16,420 nt of DNA, taken from positions 1 through 16,420 of the forward strand of contig CAMPAA010000052.1 in the NCBI GenBank assembly GCA_946631345.1, written 5' to 3'. Position 1 is the stretch's first letter. Every line of letters begins with the position of its first letter. The DNA is from an uncultured Verrucomicrobiota bacterium. Its GTDB lineage: Bacteria; Verrucomicrobiota; Kiritimatiellia; RFP12; UBA1067. Positions 6,585-14,728 of this stretch are shown piece by piece. The notes beneath the pieces were generated by a model. That model was not told the origin of the DNA. It was given only the letters and a program-made list of their open reading frames with translations, and searched no databases. The translations under genes were made by a program, and so were the position numbers.

Positions 6585-8144
6585 ATGAGAGCACGTCAAC
6601 CGAGAAAGAAATCCGTACCCGCTCCGAAGAAGCCGCGCATCCTGATCGTGACTCCGGAGATAACCTATCTCCCGGAGGGCATGGGCAACCTTGCGGGTCA
6701 GATGAGCGCGAAGGCCGGAGGCATGGCCGACGTGTCGGCATCGTTGGTTGCCGCGCTGTTCGACCTCGGTGCCGATGTGCACGTGGCGCTTCCCCACTAC
6801 CGGCGCATGTTTCACGAGGAGACGGCACAGCTTGTCGCCGACGAGCTGCGCGTGTACAAGAGCCGCATGCCGAACGAGCGCATCCACCTCGCTGAAGACC
6901 GCTGCTTCTACTATCGGGACCACGTATACTCCCGCGGCGACGGCAACGCTAAGCTCTCCCTGGCGTTCCAGCGCGAGGTGATCAACAACATCATCAACAC
7001 CGTTCAGCCCGACCTGATCCACTGCAACGACTGGATGACAGGGCTGATCCCGGCGGCGGCGCGGCGCGAGGGGATACCCTGCCTCTTCACCGTGCACAAC
7101 ATACACACGCACAAGATGACCCTTGCGCAGGTGGAGGACATGGGCATCGACGCCGCAGAGTTCTGGGGCAACCTCTACTATTCGCGCCCCCCGTATAACT
7201 ACGAGGAGTCGCGCGGCTCCAATCCCGTGGATTTTCAGGCGTCCGGCATATTCGCCGCCCACTACATCAACACCGTGTCCCCCACGTTCCTTCAGGAGAT
7301 CGTCAACGGGTGGCACTCGTTCATCCCGGACTCAATCCGCAGCGAGATCCGCAACAAGTACCACGCCGGCTGCGCCGCAGGCATCCTCAACGCGCCAGAC
7401 CCCACCGACAACCCCGCCATCGACGACAAGCTCGTCTTCCGCTACGGCCCCGACAGTCATGTGGAGGGCAAGCGGCGCAACAAGCTGGAGCTGCAGAAGG
7501 CGCTTGGCCTTGAGCAGAACCCGGATGCACCGGTGTTCTTCTGGCCGTCGCGCCTCGACCCGGTGCAGAAGGGGCCGCAGCTGCTCACGGATATCGCCTA
7601 CCGCTTTCTGGCGAAGTACTGGCAGGACGGCGCGCAGCTCGCAATCGTCGCGAACGGCGCATATCAGCAGCCGTTCTGGGACATCCGCTCGTTCCACGGA
7701 ATAGGCGCCAGGCTCGGCGTGCACTCCTTCGACGCCCGCTTGTCCCAGCTCGGCTTCGCGGGTTCCGACTTCATGGTGATGCCGTCCCTCTTCGAGCCGT
7801 GCGGGCTTCCGCAGATGCAGGCGCCGATCTATGGTTCGCTCGCCGTTGCCCACAATACCGGCGGCCTGCACGATACTGTGGAGATGCTTGACGTCGCCGG
7901 CAGCCGAGGCAACGGATTCATCTTCGACACGTACGACTCCAACGGATTGTTCTGGGCGATGGACCGTGCGATGGACTTCTGGCATCAGCCTGCGGATGTG
8001 CGGGCGCGCGAAGTCAGCCGCATAATGACCGAGTCGCTCCGCCGTTTCAACCACGAGGCTTGCGCGCAGCGCTACATAGACCTGTACGAGAAGATGCTGA
8101 ACCGCCCGCTCGTGAAGCGGTTCGACGGCGACGAGAACGAGTGA
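6585..8144 (+). CDS. glgA: Glycogen/starch synthase, GT5 family, divergent subgroup
   Basis: This enzyme extends alpha-1,4-glucan chains from a nucleotide-activated glucose, probably ADP-glucose, in the cytosol. The 519 residues form two Rossmann halves. The N-terminal half carries AKAGGMADVSA (substrate loop, Lys43), LPHYRRMF, HCNDWMTGLIP and FTVHNIH. The C-terminal half carries GILNAPDPTDNP, SRLDPVQKGPQLL, MPSLFEPCGLPQM (catalytic-region Glu at about 402) and NTGGLHDTVEM. Compared with E. coli GlgA, about a dozen residues (YLPEGMGNLAGQ) are inserted between the first strand and the Lys-x-Gly-Gly loop, marking a separate GT5 subgroup. GGAGG at 6568-6572 precedes the ATG. Placement behind ptsI suggests that carbon sensing and glycogen storage are co-expressed. 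No other glg gene is in view. Confidence 0.9.
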   Translation: MRARQPRKKSVPAPKKPRILIVTPEITYLPEGMGNLAGQMSAKAGGMADVSASLVAALFDLGADVHVALPHYRRMFHEETAQLVADELRVYKSRMPNERIHLAEDRCFYYRDHVYSRGDGNAKLSLAFQREVINNIINTVQPDLIHCNDWMTGLIPAAARREGIPCLFTVHNIHTHKMTLAQVEDMGIDAAEFWGNLYYSRPPYNYEESRGSNPVDFQASGIFAAHYINTVSPTFLQEIVNGWHSFIPDSIRSEIRNKYHAGCAAGILNAPDPTDNPAIDDKLVFRYGPDSHVEGKRRNKLELQKALGLEQNPDAPVFFWPSRLDPVQKGPQLLTDIAYRFLAKYWQDGAQLAIVANGAYQQPFWDIRSFHGIGARLGVHSFDARLSQLGFAGSDFMVMPSLFEPCGLPQMQAPIYGSLAVAHNTGGLHDTVEMLDVAGSRGNGFIFDTYDSNGLFWAMDRAMDFWHQPADVRAREVSRIMTESLRRFNHEACAQRYIDLYEKMLNRPLVKRFDGDENE

Positions 8145-8154
8145 GACCCGCCAG

Positions 8155-8790
8155 ATGAACGTACTTGAGGTCGAGAGCGTCGTCAAGGAGTACCGCATCC
8201 CAGGCCAGCCTCCCATCCGGGTCCTGGACGGCGTGTCGTTCGCCGTCGCATCCGGCGAGCATGTGGCGGTGACCGGACGCAGCGGGGCGGGAAAGACGAC
8301 ACTCCTGAACATACTCGGCGGACTCGACAGGCCGACTTCCGGCTCCGTGAAGTGCATGGTGAACGCAGGGTTCGTGTTCCAGAGCTTTCGCCTTATGCCG
8401 GAGCTGACCGTACTGGAGAACGTCATCCTGCCGTCCATGGCGGGAACGGCCGCATCGCGCGTTGTGCGCGCCTCCGACCGCGCGAAGGCGCTGCTGGACA
8501 AGGTGGGGCTCGCCGACCGCGCGCACCATCTGCCGGCGGAGCTGTCGGGCGGCGAACAGCAGCGCGTGGCGCTTGCCCGTGCTCTCATGTGCGAGCCTGA
8601 GATAATCTTCGCCGACGAGCCCACCGGCAATCTCGACGCCATGACCGGTGCCGAGATACTTAAGCTGCTGATGGGCTTTGGAGGAAAGCCGTTCGCGCTC
8701 GTGATGGTCACCCATTCCGCCGAAGCTGCGGCGCAGTGCGACCGCACGCTTCACCTCGAGAACGGCCGCCTCGCCCCATTTATGGTATAA
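8155..8790 (+). CDS. LolD/MacB-type ABC transporter ATP-binding protein with shortened domain
   Basis: This 211-residue ATPase has Walker A GRSGAGKTT (41-49), Q-loop GFVFQSFRLMPELTVLENV (Gln76), signature LSGGEQQRVALARAL, Walker B IIFADEPTGNLDA and switch His in VTHS. LPELTVLENV-like and DEPTGNLDA patterns place it in the LolD/MacB/FtsE branch, which drives lipoprotein release or other extracytoplasmic work rather than import. From the Walker Lys to the Q-loop Gln there are 29 residues, against 46 in E. coli LolD, so about 17 residues of the beta-subdomain are missing without a frame break. No LolC/E-like permease lies beside it, so the partner is unknown. No clear ribosome site is seen, and translation may depend on the upstream glgA, 10 bases away. 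Its stop TAA (8788-8790) lies inside the -10 box of the next gene. Confidence 0.88.
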   Translation: MNVLEVESVVKEYRIPGQPPIRVLDGVSFAVASGEHVAVTGRSGAGKTTLLNILGGLDRPTSGSVKCMVNAGFVFQSFRLMPELTVLENVILPSMAGTAASRVVRASDRAKALLDKVGLADRAHHLPAELSGGEQQRVALARALMCEPEIIFADEPTGNLDAMTGAEILKLLMGFGGKPFALVMVTHSAEAAAQCDRTLHLENGRLAPFMV

Positions 8791-8791
8791 T
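8778..8791 (+). promoter_or_regulatory. Extended -10 promoter for a leaderless manC transcript
   Basis: The 14 bases are identical to the kdsA promoter core at 98-111. TATAAT occupies 8786-8791 with TGG upstream. No -35 match is seen at 16-18 bp (GC-rich coding DNA). The usual start is about 7 bases after the -10, which falls on the A of the manC ATG at 8798. With no purine-rich ribosome site between, the mRNA is predicted to be leaderless. The element lies within the last codons and stop of the ABC ATPase gene. Confidence 0.75.
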
Positions 8792-8797
8792 CTGGCC

Positions 8798-9841
8798 ATG
8801 AAAAAGGATTTATATGCGGCGATTCTGTCTGGTGGCAGCGGGGAGCGGTTCTGGCCGCTCTCCACTCCGGAGCGCCCCAAGCAGTTCCTCGATGTTTTCG
8901 GTGGCAGGTCCCTGCTGCGCCAGAGCGTTGAGCGGCTCAAGGGAGTTGTTCCGCCCGAGCGCATACTGATAGTGACTGGCAAGGCACTCGCAAGGGCCAC
9001 GTACCGCGAACTGCCGGAGATACCGAGGCGCAACATACTCCTAGAACCGTGCAGGCGCGACACGGCGGCGGCTGTGGCAACCGCGTGCACTGCGGTCGAA
9101 CGGCTCGGCGGCGAAAAGGCCGTGACCGCGATCCTTACAGCTGATCAGCTGATGGAGGACGTGGAGGCGTTCAGGCGGATACTGGCGCAGGCCGCCAAGG
9201 CCGCAGCAGCGACTGACGCGATCGTGACGATGGGCGTGAAGCCCTCATATCCGGCGACGGGCTTCGGCTACATCAAGGTAGGCAGGCCGTGCGGCGATGT
9301 GTTCAGGGCGGAGCGGTTCGTGGAGAAGCCCGATCTCGCCACGGCAAAGAAGTACGTGAAGAGCGGCAGGTACGTCTGGAACGCCGGCATGTTCGTGTGG
9401 AAGGTGTCCACGCTCAAGGCGGCGCTCGCAAAATACGCGCCGCAGCTTGTCGGCATCACGCCCAAGGACTACGAGCGCTTGCCTAAGATATCGTTCGACT
9501 ACGCCGTGATGGAGAAGGCGGAGAACGTGCTCGTGACGGCTGGCGACTTCGGCTGGGACGATGTGGGCACATGGTCTTCCGCCGGGCGGCATCTGCCGCA
9601 GGACGGAACCGGAAACGCGGTGCGCGGCGGAGCGACGCTTCTCGACTGCTCCGGCGTGGTGGCTGTGGCGGAAGGCGCGCCGATAGCCGCGTTGGGCCTC
9701 AAGGACGTTGTTATCGTGACCACCAGAGACGGCGTGCTCGTTGCCGCGAAGGACCGCGTGCAGGATCTCAAGAAGCTGCTCGCCGCACGGAATCCGGCGG
9801 GCGCGGCAAGCTCGCCACGCCAAAAGGGCAGGGCAGGATGA
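8798..9841 (+). CDS. manC: Mannose-1-phosphate guanylyltransferase
   Basis: This cytosolic enzyme makes GDP-mannose from GTP and mannose 1-phosphate, feeding mannose, fucose or rhamnose-type sugars into surface glycans. The 347 residues match the single-domain guanylyltransferase without the fused isomerase found in long ManC. Motifs are LSGGSGERFWPLS (nucleotide loop), RPKQF, LLEPCRRDTA, ATGFGYIKVG, FVEKPD, YVWNAGMFVWK, SFDYAVMEK and GWDDVGTW. The metal-site motif usually written PADH reads TADQ here (Asp116-Gln117), so Asp is kept but Pro and His are changed. The start is fixed because the first strand begins at once and no other ATG precedes it. The C-terminal tail after residue 330 is Ala/Gly/Arg-rich and unrelated to the enzyme core. 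Confidence 0.93.
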   Translation: MKKDLYAAILSGGSGERFWPLSTPERPKQFLDVFGGRSLLRQSVERLKGVVPPERILIVTGKALARATYRELPEIPRRNILLEPCRRDTAAAVATACTAVERLGGEKAVTAILTADQLMEDVEAFRRILAQAAKAAAATDAIVTMGVKPSYPATGFGYIKVGRPCGDVFRAERFVEKPDLATAKKYVKSGRYVWNAGMFVWKVSTLKAALAKYAPQLVGITPKDYERLPKISFDYAVMEKAENVLVTAGDFGWDDVGTWSSAGRHLPQDGTGNAVRGGATLLDCSGVVAVAEGAPIAALGLKDVVIVTTRDGVLVAAKDRVQDLKKLLAARNPAGAASSPRQKGRAG

Positions 9842-9868
9842 CTTTTAGGTGCATAAGAAAGGAAAAAG

Positions 9869-10396
9869 ATGAAAGCCACAATAGAAACCGACCTCGGAAC
9901 CATTGAACTTGAGCTGGACGAAAAGAAGGCTCCCGCCACGGTGCAGAACTTCGCCGACTACGCGAAGGGAGGCCACTACGACGGCACGATATTCCACCGC
10001 GTGATCGACGGATTCATGATCCAGGGTGGAGGATTCACGCCGGACATGGGGCAGAAGCCCACGAAGGCCCCGATTCGCAACGAGGCGATGAACGGGCTCA
10101 AGAACGCACGCGGCACGATCGCCATGGCGCGTACGATGGTGGTTGACTCCGCGACGAGCCAGTTCTTCATCAACCTTGTGGACAACAGCTTCCTCGATTT
10201 CCGCAACCCCACGCCGCAGGGCTTCGGGTATGCGGTGTTCGGCAAGGTGACGAAGGGAATGGAGGTCGTGGACAAGATCGCCAAGGTGAAGACCGGCAAC
10301 AACGGAATGCATCAGGATGTGCCGGTGAAGCCTGTTGTCATCAAGAAGGTCGCCGTGGAGGGGAGCGCCAAGCCCGAGGAAGGAAAGAAGGCCTGA
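9869..10396 (+). CDS. ppiB: Cyclophilin-type peptidyl-prolyl cis-trans isomerase, cytosolic
   Basis: It catalyses cis-trans isomerisation of X-Pro bonds during folding. The 175-residue protein lacks a signal peptide and matches E. coli PpiB through FHRVIDGFMIQGGGF, PIRNEAMNGLKNARGTIAMAR and SATSQFFINLVDNSFLD. Arg44, Phe49 and Gln52 match the catalytic Arg/Phe/Gln of cyclophilins, and AVFGKV holds Phe where eukaryotic cyclophilin A has Trp. A Lys/Glu-rich tail (residues 160-175) follows the core. AAGGA at 9859-9863 precedes the ATG, 27 bases after manC. The malic enzyme gene follows after a single base, so the two are likely co-translated. Confidence 0.95.
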   Translation: MKATIETDLGTIELELDEKKAPATVQNFADYAKGGHYDGTIFHRVIDGFMIQGGGFTPDMGQKPTKAPIRNEAMNGLKNARGTIAMARTMVVDSATSQFFINLVDNSFLDFRNPTPQGFGYAVFGKVTKGMEVVDKIAKVKTGNNGMHQDVPVKPVVIKKVAVEGSAKPEEGKKA

Positions 10397-10397
10397 G

Positions 10398-11696
10398 ATG
10401 GCGGCGTTCTCGCGCGAGGAGGTGCTTGCCTACCACAAGGGTGGCAAGGTGGGGGTGCGCCTTCCGAAGGCGCTGAAGACGAAAGAGGATCTTTGCCTAG
10501 CGTACACTCCTGGAGTGGCGCAGGCGGTGAAGGCGATAGCCGAGAATCCCGGCTCCGTGTACGACTGCACGGCGAAGCCAAACCTCGTGGCGGTCGTATC
10601 CGACGGCACGGCGATCCTCGGCCTTGGCGATCTCGGCGCTGCGGCGTCCATCCCCGTGATGGAAGGCAAGGCGGTGCTGTTCAAGTCGTTTGGCGACGTG
10701 GATGCGTGGCCCGTTCCGCTCGCGCACTGCCGTCAGGATGGGAAGGACACCGGCAAAACTGACCCTCAGCGCGTGATAGCCGCCGTGATGGCGCTTGCGC
10801 CGCAGTATGGAGGCGTGAACCTTGAGGACATAGCCGCACCGGCTTGCTTCGAGATCGAGGATGCGCTTGACGCGGCGCTGGACATCCCGGTGTTCCATGA
10901 CGACCAGTGGGGGACGGCGGTGATCGCGCTATCCGGCGTGATGAACTATGCGGAGCTGGCGGGAAAACGGCTCTCCGAGCTCAGGATCGTGATGAACGGC
11001 GCCGGCGCGGCAGGCATCCGCATCTGCGAGATGTGCAAGGCGGCGGGGGTCAAGGACATCACGATGTGCGACACGAAAGGCACCATCCGCACCGACCGCA
11101 CCGACCTCAATCCGTACAAGCGGAAGCACGCCGTCGAGACCGACAGGCTCACGCTCAAGGATGCGCTTGCCGGGGCGGACGTGTTCATAGGCGTGTCGGC
11201 GGCAAACGTGCTGACTGGGGAGGACGTGAAGAAGATGGCCGACTTCCCCGCTATCTTTGCGATGGCGAACCCCGATCCGGAGATAGACCCCGCCGAGGCC
11301 GCCAAGGCTCTCGCAGGGCGGCGGTACGTCATGGTGACGGGCCGCAGCGACTATCCAAACCAGATCAACAACGTGCTTGGCTTCCCGTACCTCTTCCGTG
11401 GCGCGCTCGACATGCGTGCACGCACGATAAACAAGGAGATGAAGGTGGCGGCGGCGAACGCCCTCGCCATGTTGGCGCGCCAGCCCGTACCCGATGATGT
11501 GCAGGCTCTCTATCCCGGCGAGCGGCTCGTGTTCGGCGACGGATACATCATCCCGAAACCGTTCGACCGCCGCCTGTTCGTGGAGGTCTCGTACGCGGTG
11601 GCGGAGGCTGCCGTGAAGAGCGGCGTGGCGCAGGCTGAGATGGACCTTGCGGCATACCGCAAGGCGCTTGAGGAACGCAACGCTGCAAGAGGCTGA
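10398..11696 (+). CDS. Malic enzyme (oxaloacetate-decarboxylating), short MaeB type
   Basis: This cytosolic enzyme oxidatively decarboxylates malate to pyruvate with NAD(P)+ and a divalent metal. The 432 residues contain YTPGVAQA (Tyr36), SDGTAILGLGDLG, the catalytic-lysine segment MEGKAVLFK (Lys91), NLEDIAAPACFEIE, FHDDQWGTAV (Asp168-Asp169), the nucleotide-binding loop NGAGAAGIRI and PNQINNVLGFPYLFRGALD. It ends without the phosphotransacetylase-like domain of long MaeB. The motif usually FHDDQHGTA has Trp171 for His. The ATG at 10398 directly follows the ppiB stop; an upstream in-frame reading from 10335 would lie inside ppiB and is rejected. The Ser/Asp-type loop does not let me decide between NAD and NADP. 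Confidence 0.93.
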   Translation: MAAFSREEVLAYHKGGKVGVRLPKALKTKEDLCLAYTPGVAQAVKAIAENPGSVYDCTAKPNLVAVVSDGTAILGLGDLGAAASIPVMEGKAVLFKSFGDVDAWPVPLAHCRQDGKDTGKTDPQRVIAAVMALAPQYGGVNLEDIAAPACFEIEDALDAALDIPVFHDDQWGTAVIALSGVMNYAELAGKRLSELRIVMNGAGAAGIRICEMCKAAGVKDITMCDTKGTIRTDRTDLNPYKRKHAVETDRLTLKDALAGADVFIGVSAANVLTGEDVKKMADFPAIFAMANPDPEIDPAEAAKALAGRRYVMVTGRSDYPNQINNVLGFPYLFRGALDMRARTINKEMKVAAANALAMLARQPVPDDVQALYPGERLVFGDGYIIPKPFDRRLFVEVSYAVAEAAVKSGVAQAEMDLAAYRKALEERNAARG

Positions 11697-11704
11697 GGAA
11701 CGAA

Positions 11705-14700
11705 ATGCAAAACCGGCATGATTCGTCTGGGCGGAGGCTTGTCCGAATGGTTGGCGCCGCGTTCGTCGCGGGACTTGCGTTCGTGGCACTTTCGGAGGCG
11801 CGCGCAGACCTGTGCGTGACCAACATGCGCACAAAGGCTGTGGTGACGATCCCTTCGCCGACGGCCCGCATCACCTACGGCTCGCACCCAAAGCAGTACT
11901 CCGAGCTGTGGCTACCGAAGGGAGAGGCCCCAGCCGAAAGATGGCCTCTCGCGGTGTACATCCACGGCGGATCATGGACGAGCGGCTCGGCGGTGGACAT
12001 CGTGATAGCCGGACACCTCAAGGAGCTGCTTGACCGCGGCATCGCCGTTGCCAGCGTGTCGTACCGCCTGCTTCAGGACGCGAAGGGCGTGAGGCCGCCG
12101 GTGAAGATAGTCCGCGACGACGTGACCGCAGCCTTGATTAGGCTCAAGGCCGAGGCCGCAGACCATGGGATTGACGCGGAAAGGCTTGGGCTGGTCGGCG
12201 GTTCGGCAGGGGCGTGCATGGCGCTCGCGGTCTCGCTGGCAGACGGTAATTTCCTCGGCGTATCGTTCGTCACGGCACTCTATCCGCAGACGACGCTCGA
12301 TCCGCAGGAGATGAAGGCGTGGATACCAAACCAGGGGACGTACGGCGCGCATGCCTTCGGCCTCGCCTGGGACGAGTTTGCCGCCCGCCGCGACGCATTG
12401 CTCCCGGAGATCGAGCGCTATTCGCCAGCCGCGCTCGCACGCCACATTGAGCCCACCGTCGCCCCAGAGATCGTGATGGAGTACTGGCAGGGATCGTACC
12501 CGGCACCAGGCACGAACAAGGTGAAGGATCCGGTGCATTCGGCGCAGTTCGGGATCCAGTTCGAGAAGCTATGCCGCGAACGCGGCATCAGGTGCACGCT
12601 GCTGAAAGGTCCGTGCAAGGAGGCGTGGCGGCGTCTTGCGGATGCGCTTACCGGTTCTGCCGTTGGAGAGGAGGAGTTCCGGCCAGGCACGCAGAAGATA
12701 TACACGTTCAACGACCCAACATGCGCGCCGATACTGTACGGTGCCGAGTCGCGTGCAGATGGGGCTGCTGCAACGGAATACTGCGTGTACCTCGATCTGG
12801 AGCATTCCGACGGCACATGGACATACGTGGAGCGGGCGTTCTTCCGGTCTGGCACGCACGGCTGGCAGCGCACGCACGGCGTGTTCATACCGAAAAAGCC
12901 CGTCAAGCTAGTGAAACTCAACCTACTGCTGCGCGGTAACGCGAAAGGCAAGGCTGTGTTCCGGTGTCCTTTTCTCGTGCGGGCGAAGGAACCCGGAGAG
13001 TTTGGCGTCACCGTGCGCAGCGACAGACCGTTCAGCGAATTCGACATCCGCGAAGGGTGGCGCTTTGACGGGCGCGCGACCAAGCCGTTTTGCGAGAAAG
13101 TGCCGGCATCCCTGCCGGCGGCAAACCCGCTTCGCGCCGATGAGCTTGCGGTGTGGACAGCGTCGGCGACCCGCATCGTCACGCCGCTCGACTTCCCCTC
13201 CGCCGACGAACGTGCGATTCGTCCGGTAGTGCTCGACCTTGCCATCGGCGAGCGCGAGAGCTTCCAGGTGAACCTGAGTGCGGGCGCGGCTGCCGGGCGC
13301 GACGGCGTGACGCTGGAGGCCGGGCCGTTCGTGGCTGCGGACGGCCGGCGCTTCGACGGCCATGTGGGCTGGGAGCGCGTGGGCTACCTGAAGCGGGAGA
13401 ACGGAGCCGCGACGCATCCCGATGCGCCGTTGGCGACCGTGAGGTGGCTGCCAGATCCGCTTCTGCCGGCGGCTCCTATGAGGGTGCGTGCGTGCGGCAC
13501 GCAGGGCGCGTGGGTAACGGCCCTCGCCGCAAGGAGCGCGCGGCCCGGGCGCTATTCTGGAACGGTTCGAGTGAAGGCCGGCGGCGAGACACTGGCGACG
13601 ATCCCCGTTGCGCTAACGGTTCGGCCGTTCGCCCTGCCCGAGCATTTCGGGATGGGTACGGCGTTCGCCGTGATGGACGGCTTCACGAGGGCGGCATATC
13701 CCGACAGGTTCGCAGAGATGCGGCGGCGCACGTGGGACTTGATGCTGGACCACCGCCTGAACCCCGACGACATTTCGCGCACCGAGCTGCCGGAAATCGG
13801 CGAGCTTGTGTACGCCAGGAGCCGAGGCATGAGCCTTTTCAACATCCTCAATGTGGTTCCGAAGCCGAAGCGCCCCGTGAAGTGGGTGTGCTATGCGCCG
13901 CCGTCCGCGACCGACAGCGATGCGTTCTACGGCGAGTTCGCGGCGAGGGTTCGCCCGTTCCTGAAGGAGATGAAGCGCAACGGGCTTGAGGGACTCGGCT
14001 ACATCTACGGGTTTGACGAACGTGCGGCGGAGTACTATCCCGGCGTGAGGAGGTTCTGGGATAAGTGGCGCAGGGATTTCTCCGGAGTGCCTCTAATGAC
14101 CACGGCTATGATGTACCGCGACATGGCCCGCGCGGGCGGCAACACAAATCTGGAGAACCGGCTAATGACCGACTGGCACTGCCCGTTAACGCCGGAGTAT
14201 CGTGAAGACTTCTCCGCGACGCTACGCCGCGACCACGGCATGAAGACGTGGTGGTACGTGTGCTGTTCGCCGCGCCATCCGTACGCCAACTTTGCGTCGC
14301 TGGAGCATCCAGCGCGCGAAGGCCGCATCCTCGGTTGGCAGACGTGGGCGTTCGGCGCGGACGGTCTGCTGTACTGGCATGTGAACCTATGGCCAGACAA
14401 GATTAAGCTCGACGAGGGAGACACGTATTTCCCAGATTGGCCGACCGCCAACAGCCTGCACATGCCGGGCGACGGTATAATGCTATATCCAGGGAAGGAC
14501 ACGGTGCTTCCGTCCATCCGCCTCGCCGCCGTGCGCGACGGCGTTGAGGACTACGAGCGCCTTGATGCAATCGCGGCAAAGCTGGGACGTGATGCGGTGA
14601 AGAAGGCGGCGCTTGGGGTGTCGCCGTCAGTCACGGAGTTCGACCGTACGGGCGACAGGCTTCTTGAAGTCAGATCCTCACTCGCGGATGCGTTTGAGAA

Positions 14701-14728
14701 GGCTTCTCACGAAAGGGACAAACGATGA
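11705..14728 (+). CDS. Exported fusion: alpha/beta-hydrolase-like domain + beta-sandwich + DUF4091 glycosidase-like domain
   Basis: This 1007-residue protein has a Sec signal (1-34, ending in ARA). Residues about 55-316 form an esterase-like alpha/beta-hydrolase with oxyanion motif HGGSW (87-91), nucleophile elbow GGSAG (Ser167) and a likely acid at Asp275. Where the catalytic His should follow (the usual GH near the domain end) the text reads KGPCKEAW (301-308), so the triad looks broken. Residues about 325-425 look like a small beta-sandwich, perhaps carbohydrate-binding. Residues about 475-1000 match DUF4091: an Ig-like front part, then a barrel-like part with YGFDE (Glu772 a candidate catalytic acid), TWWYVC, WQTWAFGADGLLYWHVNLW, GDGIMLYPG and SIRLAAVRDGVEDYE. 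It likely acts on glycans outside the cytoplasm, but the substrate is unknown. GAGGAAC (11694-11700) precedes the ATG, 8 bases after the malic enzyme. Confidence 0.85.
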   Translation: MQNRHDSSGRRLVRMVGAAFVAGLAFVALSEARADLCVTNMRTKAVVTIPSPTARITYGSHPKQYSELWLPKGEAPAERWPLAVYIHGGSWTSGSAVDIVIAGHLKELLDRGIAVASVSYRLLQDAKGVRPPVKIVRDDVTAALIRLKAEAADHGIDAERLGLVGGSAGACMALAVSLADGNFLGVSFVTALYPQTTLDPQEMKAWIPNQGTYGAHAFGLAWDEFAARRDALLPEIERYSPAALARHIEPTVAPEIVMEYWQGSYPAPGTNKVKDPVHSAQFGIQFEKLCRERGIRCTLLKGPCKEAWRRLADALTGSAVGEEEFRPGTQKIYTFNDPTCAPILYGAESRADGAAATEYCVYLDLEHSDGTWTYVERAFFRSGTHGWQRTHGVFIPKKPVKLVKLNLLLRGNAKGKAVFRCPFLVRAKEPGEFGVTVRSDRPFSEFDIREGWRFDGRATKPFCEKVPASLPAANPLRADELAVWTASATRIVTPLDFPSADERAIRPVVLDLAIGERESFQVNLSAGAAAGRDGVTLEAGPFVAADGRRFDGHVGWERVGYLKRENGAATHPDAPLATVRWLPDPLLPAAPMRVRACGTQGAWVTALAARSARPGRYSGTVRVKAGGETLATIPVALTVRPFALPEHFGMGTAFAVMDGFTRAAYPDRFAEMRRRTWDLMLDHRLNPDDISRTELPEIGELVYARSRGMSLFNILNVVPKPKRPVKWVCYAPPSATDSDAFYGEFAARVRPFLKEMKRNGLEGLGYIYGFDERAAEYYPGVRRFWDKWRRDFSGVPLMTTAMMYRDMARAGGNTNLENRLMTDWHCPLTPEYREDFSATLRRDHGMKTWWYVCCSPRHPYANFASLEHPAREGRILGWQTWAFGADGLLYWHVNLWPDKIKLDEGDTYFPDWPTANSLHMPGDGIMLYPGKDTVLPSIRLAAVRDGVEDYERLDAIAAKLGRDAVKKAALGVSPSVTEFDRTGDRLLEVRSSLADAFEKASHERDKR

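Noticed and set aside
10335..10397. Longer N-terminus for the malic enzyme
   Set aside because: It would lie in another frame inside ppiB, and the malic enzyme alignment starts after the ATG at 10398.
12418..13245. A 275-residue minus-strand frame under the exported fusion gene
   Set aside because: Ser/Arg/Pro-rich shadow frame with no domain, opposite a continuous gene with clear motifs.
14474..14481. GGTATAAT inside the DUF4091 coding region
   Set aside because: It lacks the TG extended element and a -35, and encodes the conserved GDGIMLYPG motif of the family; no gene starts just downstream.
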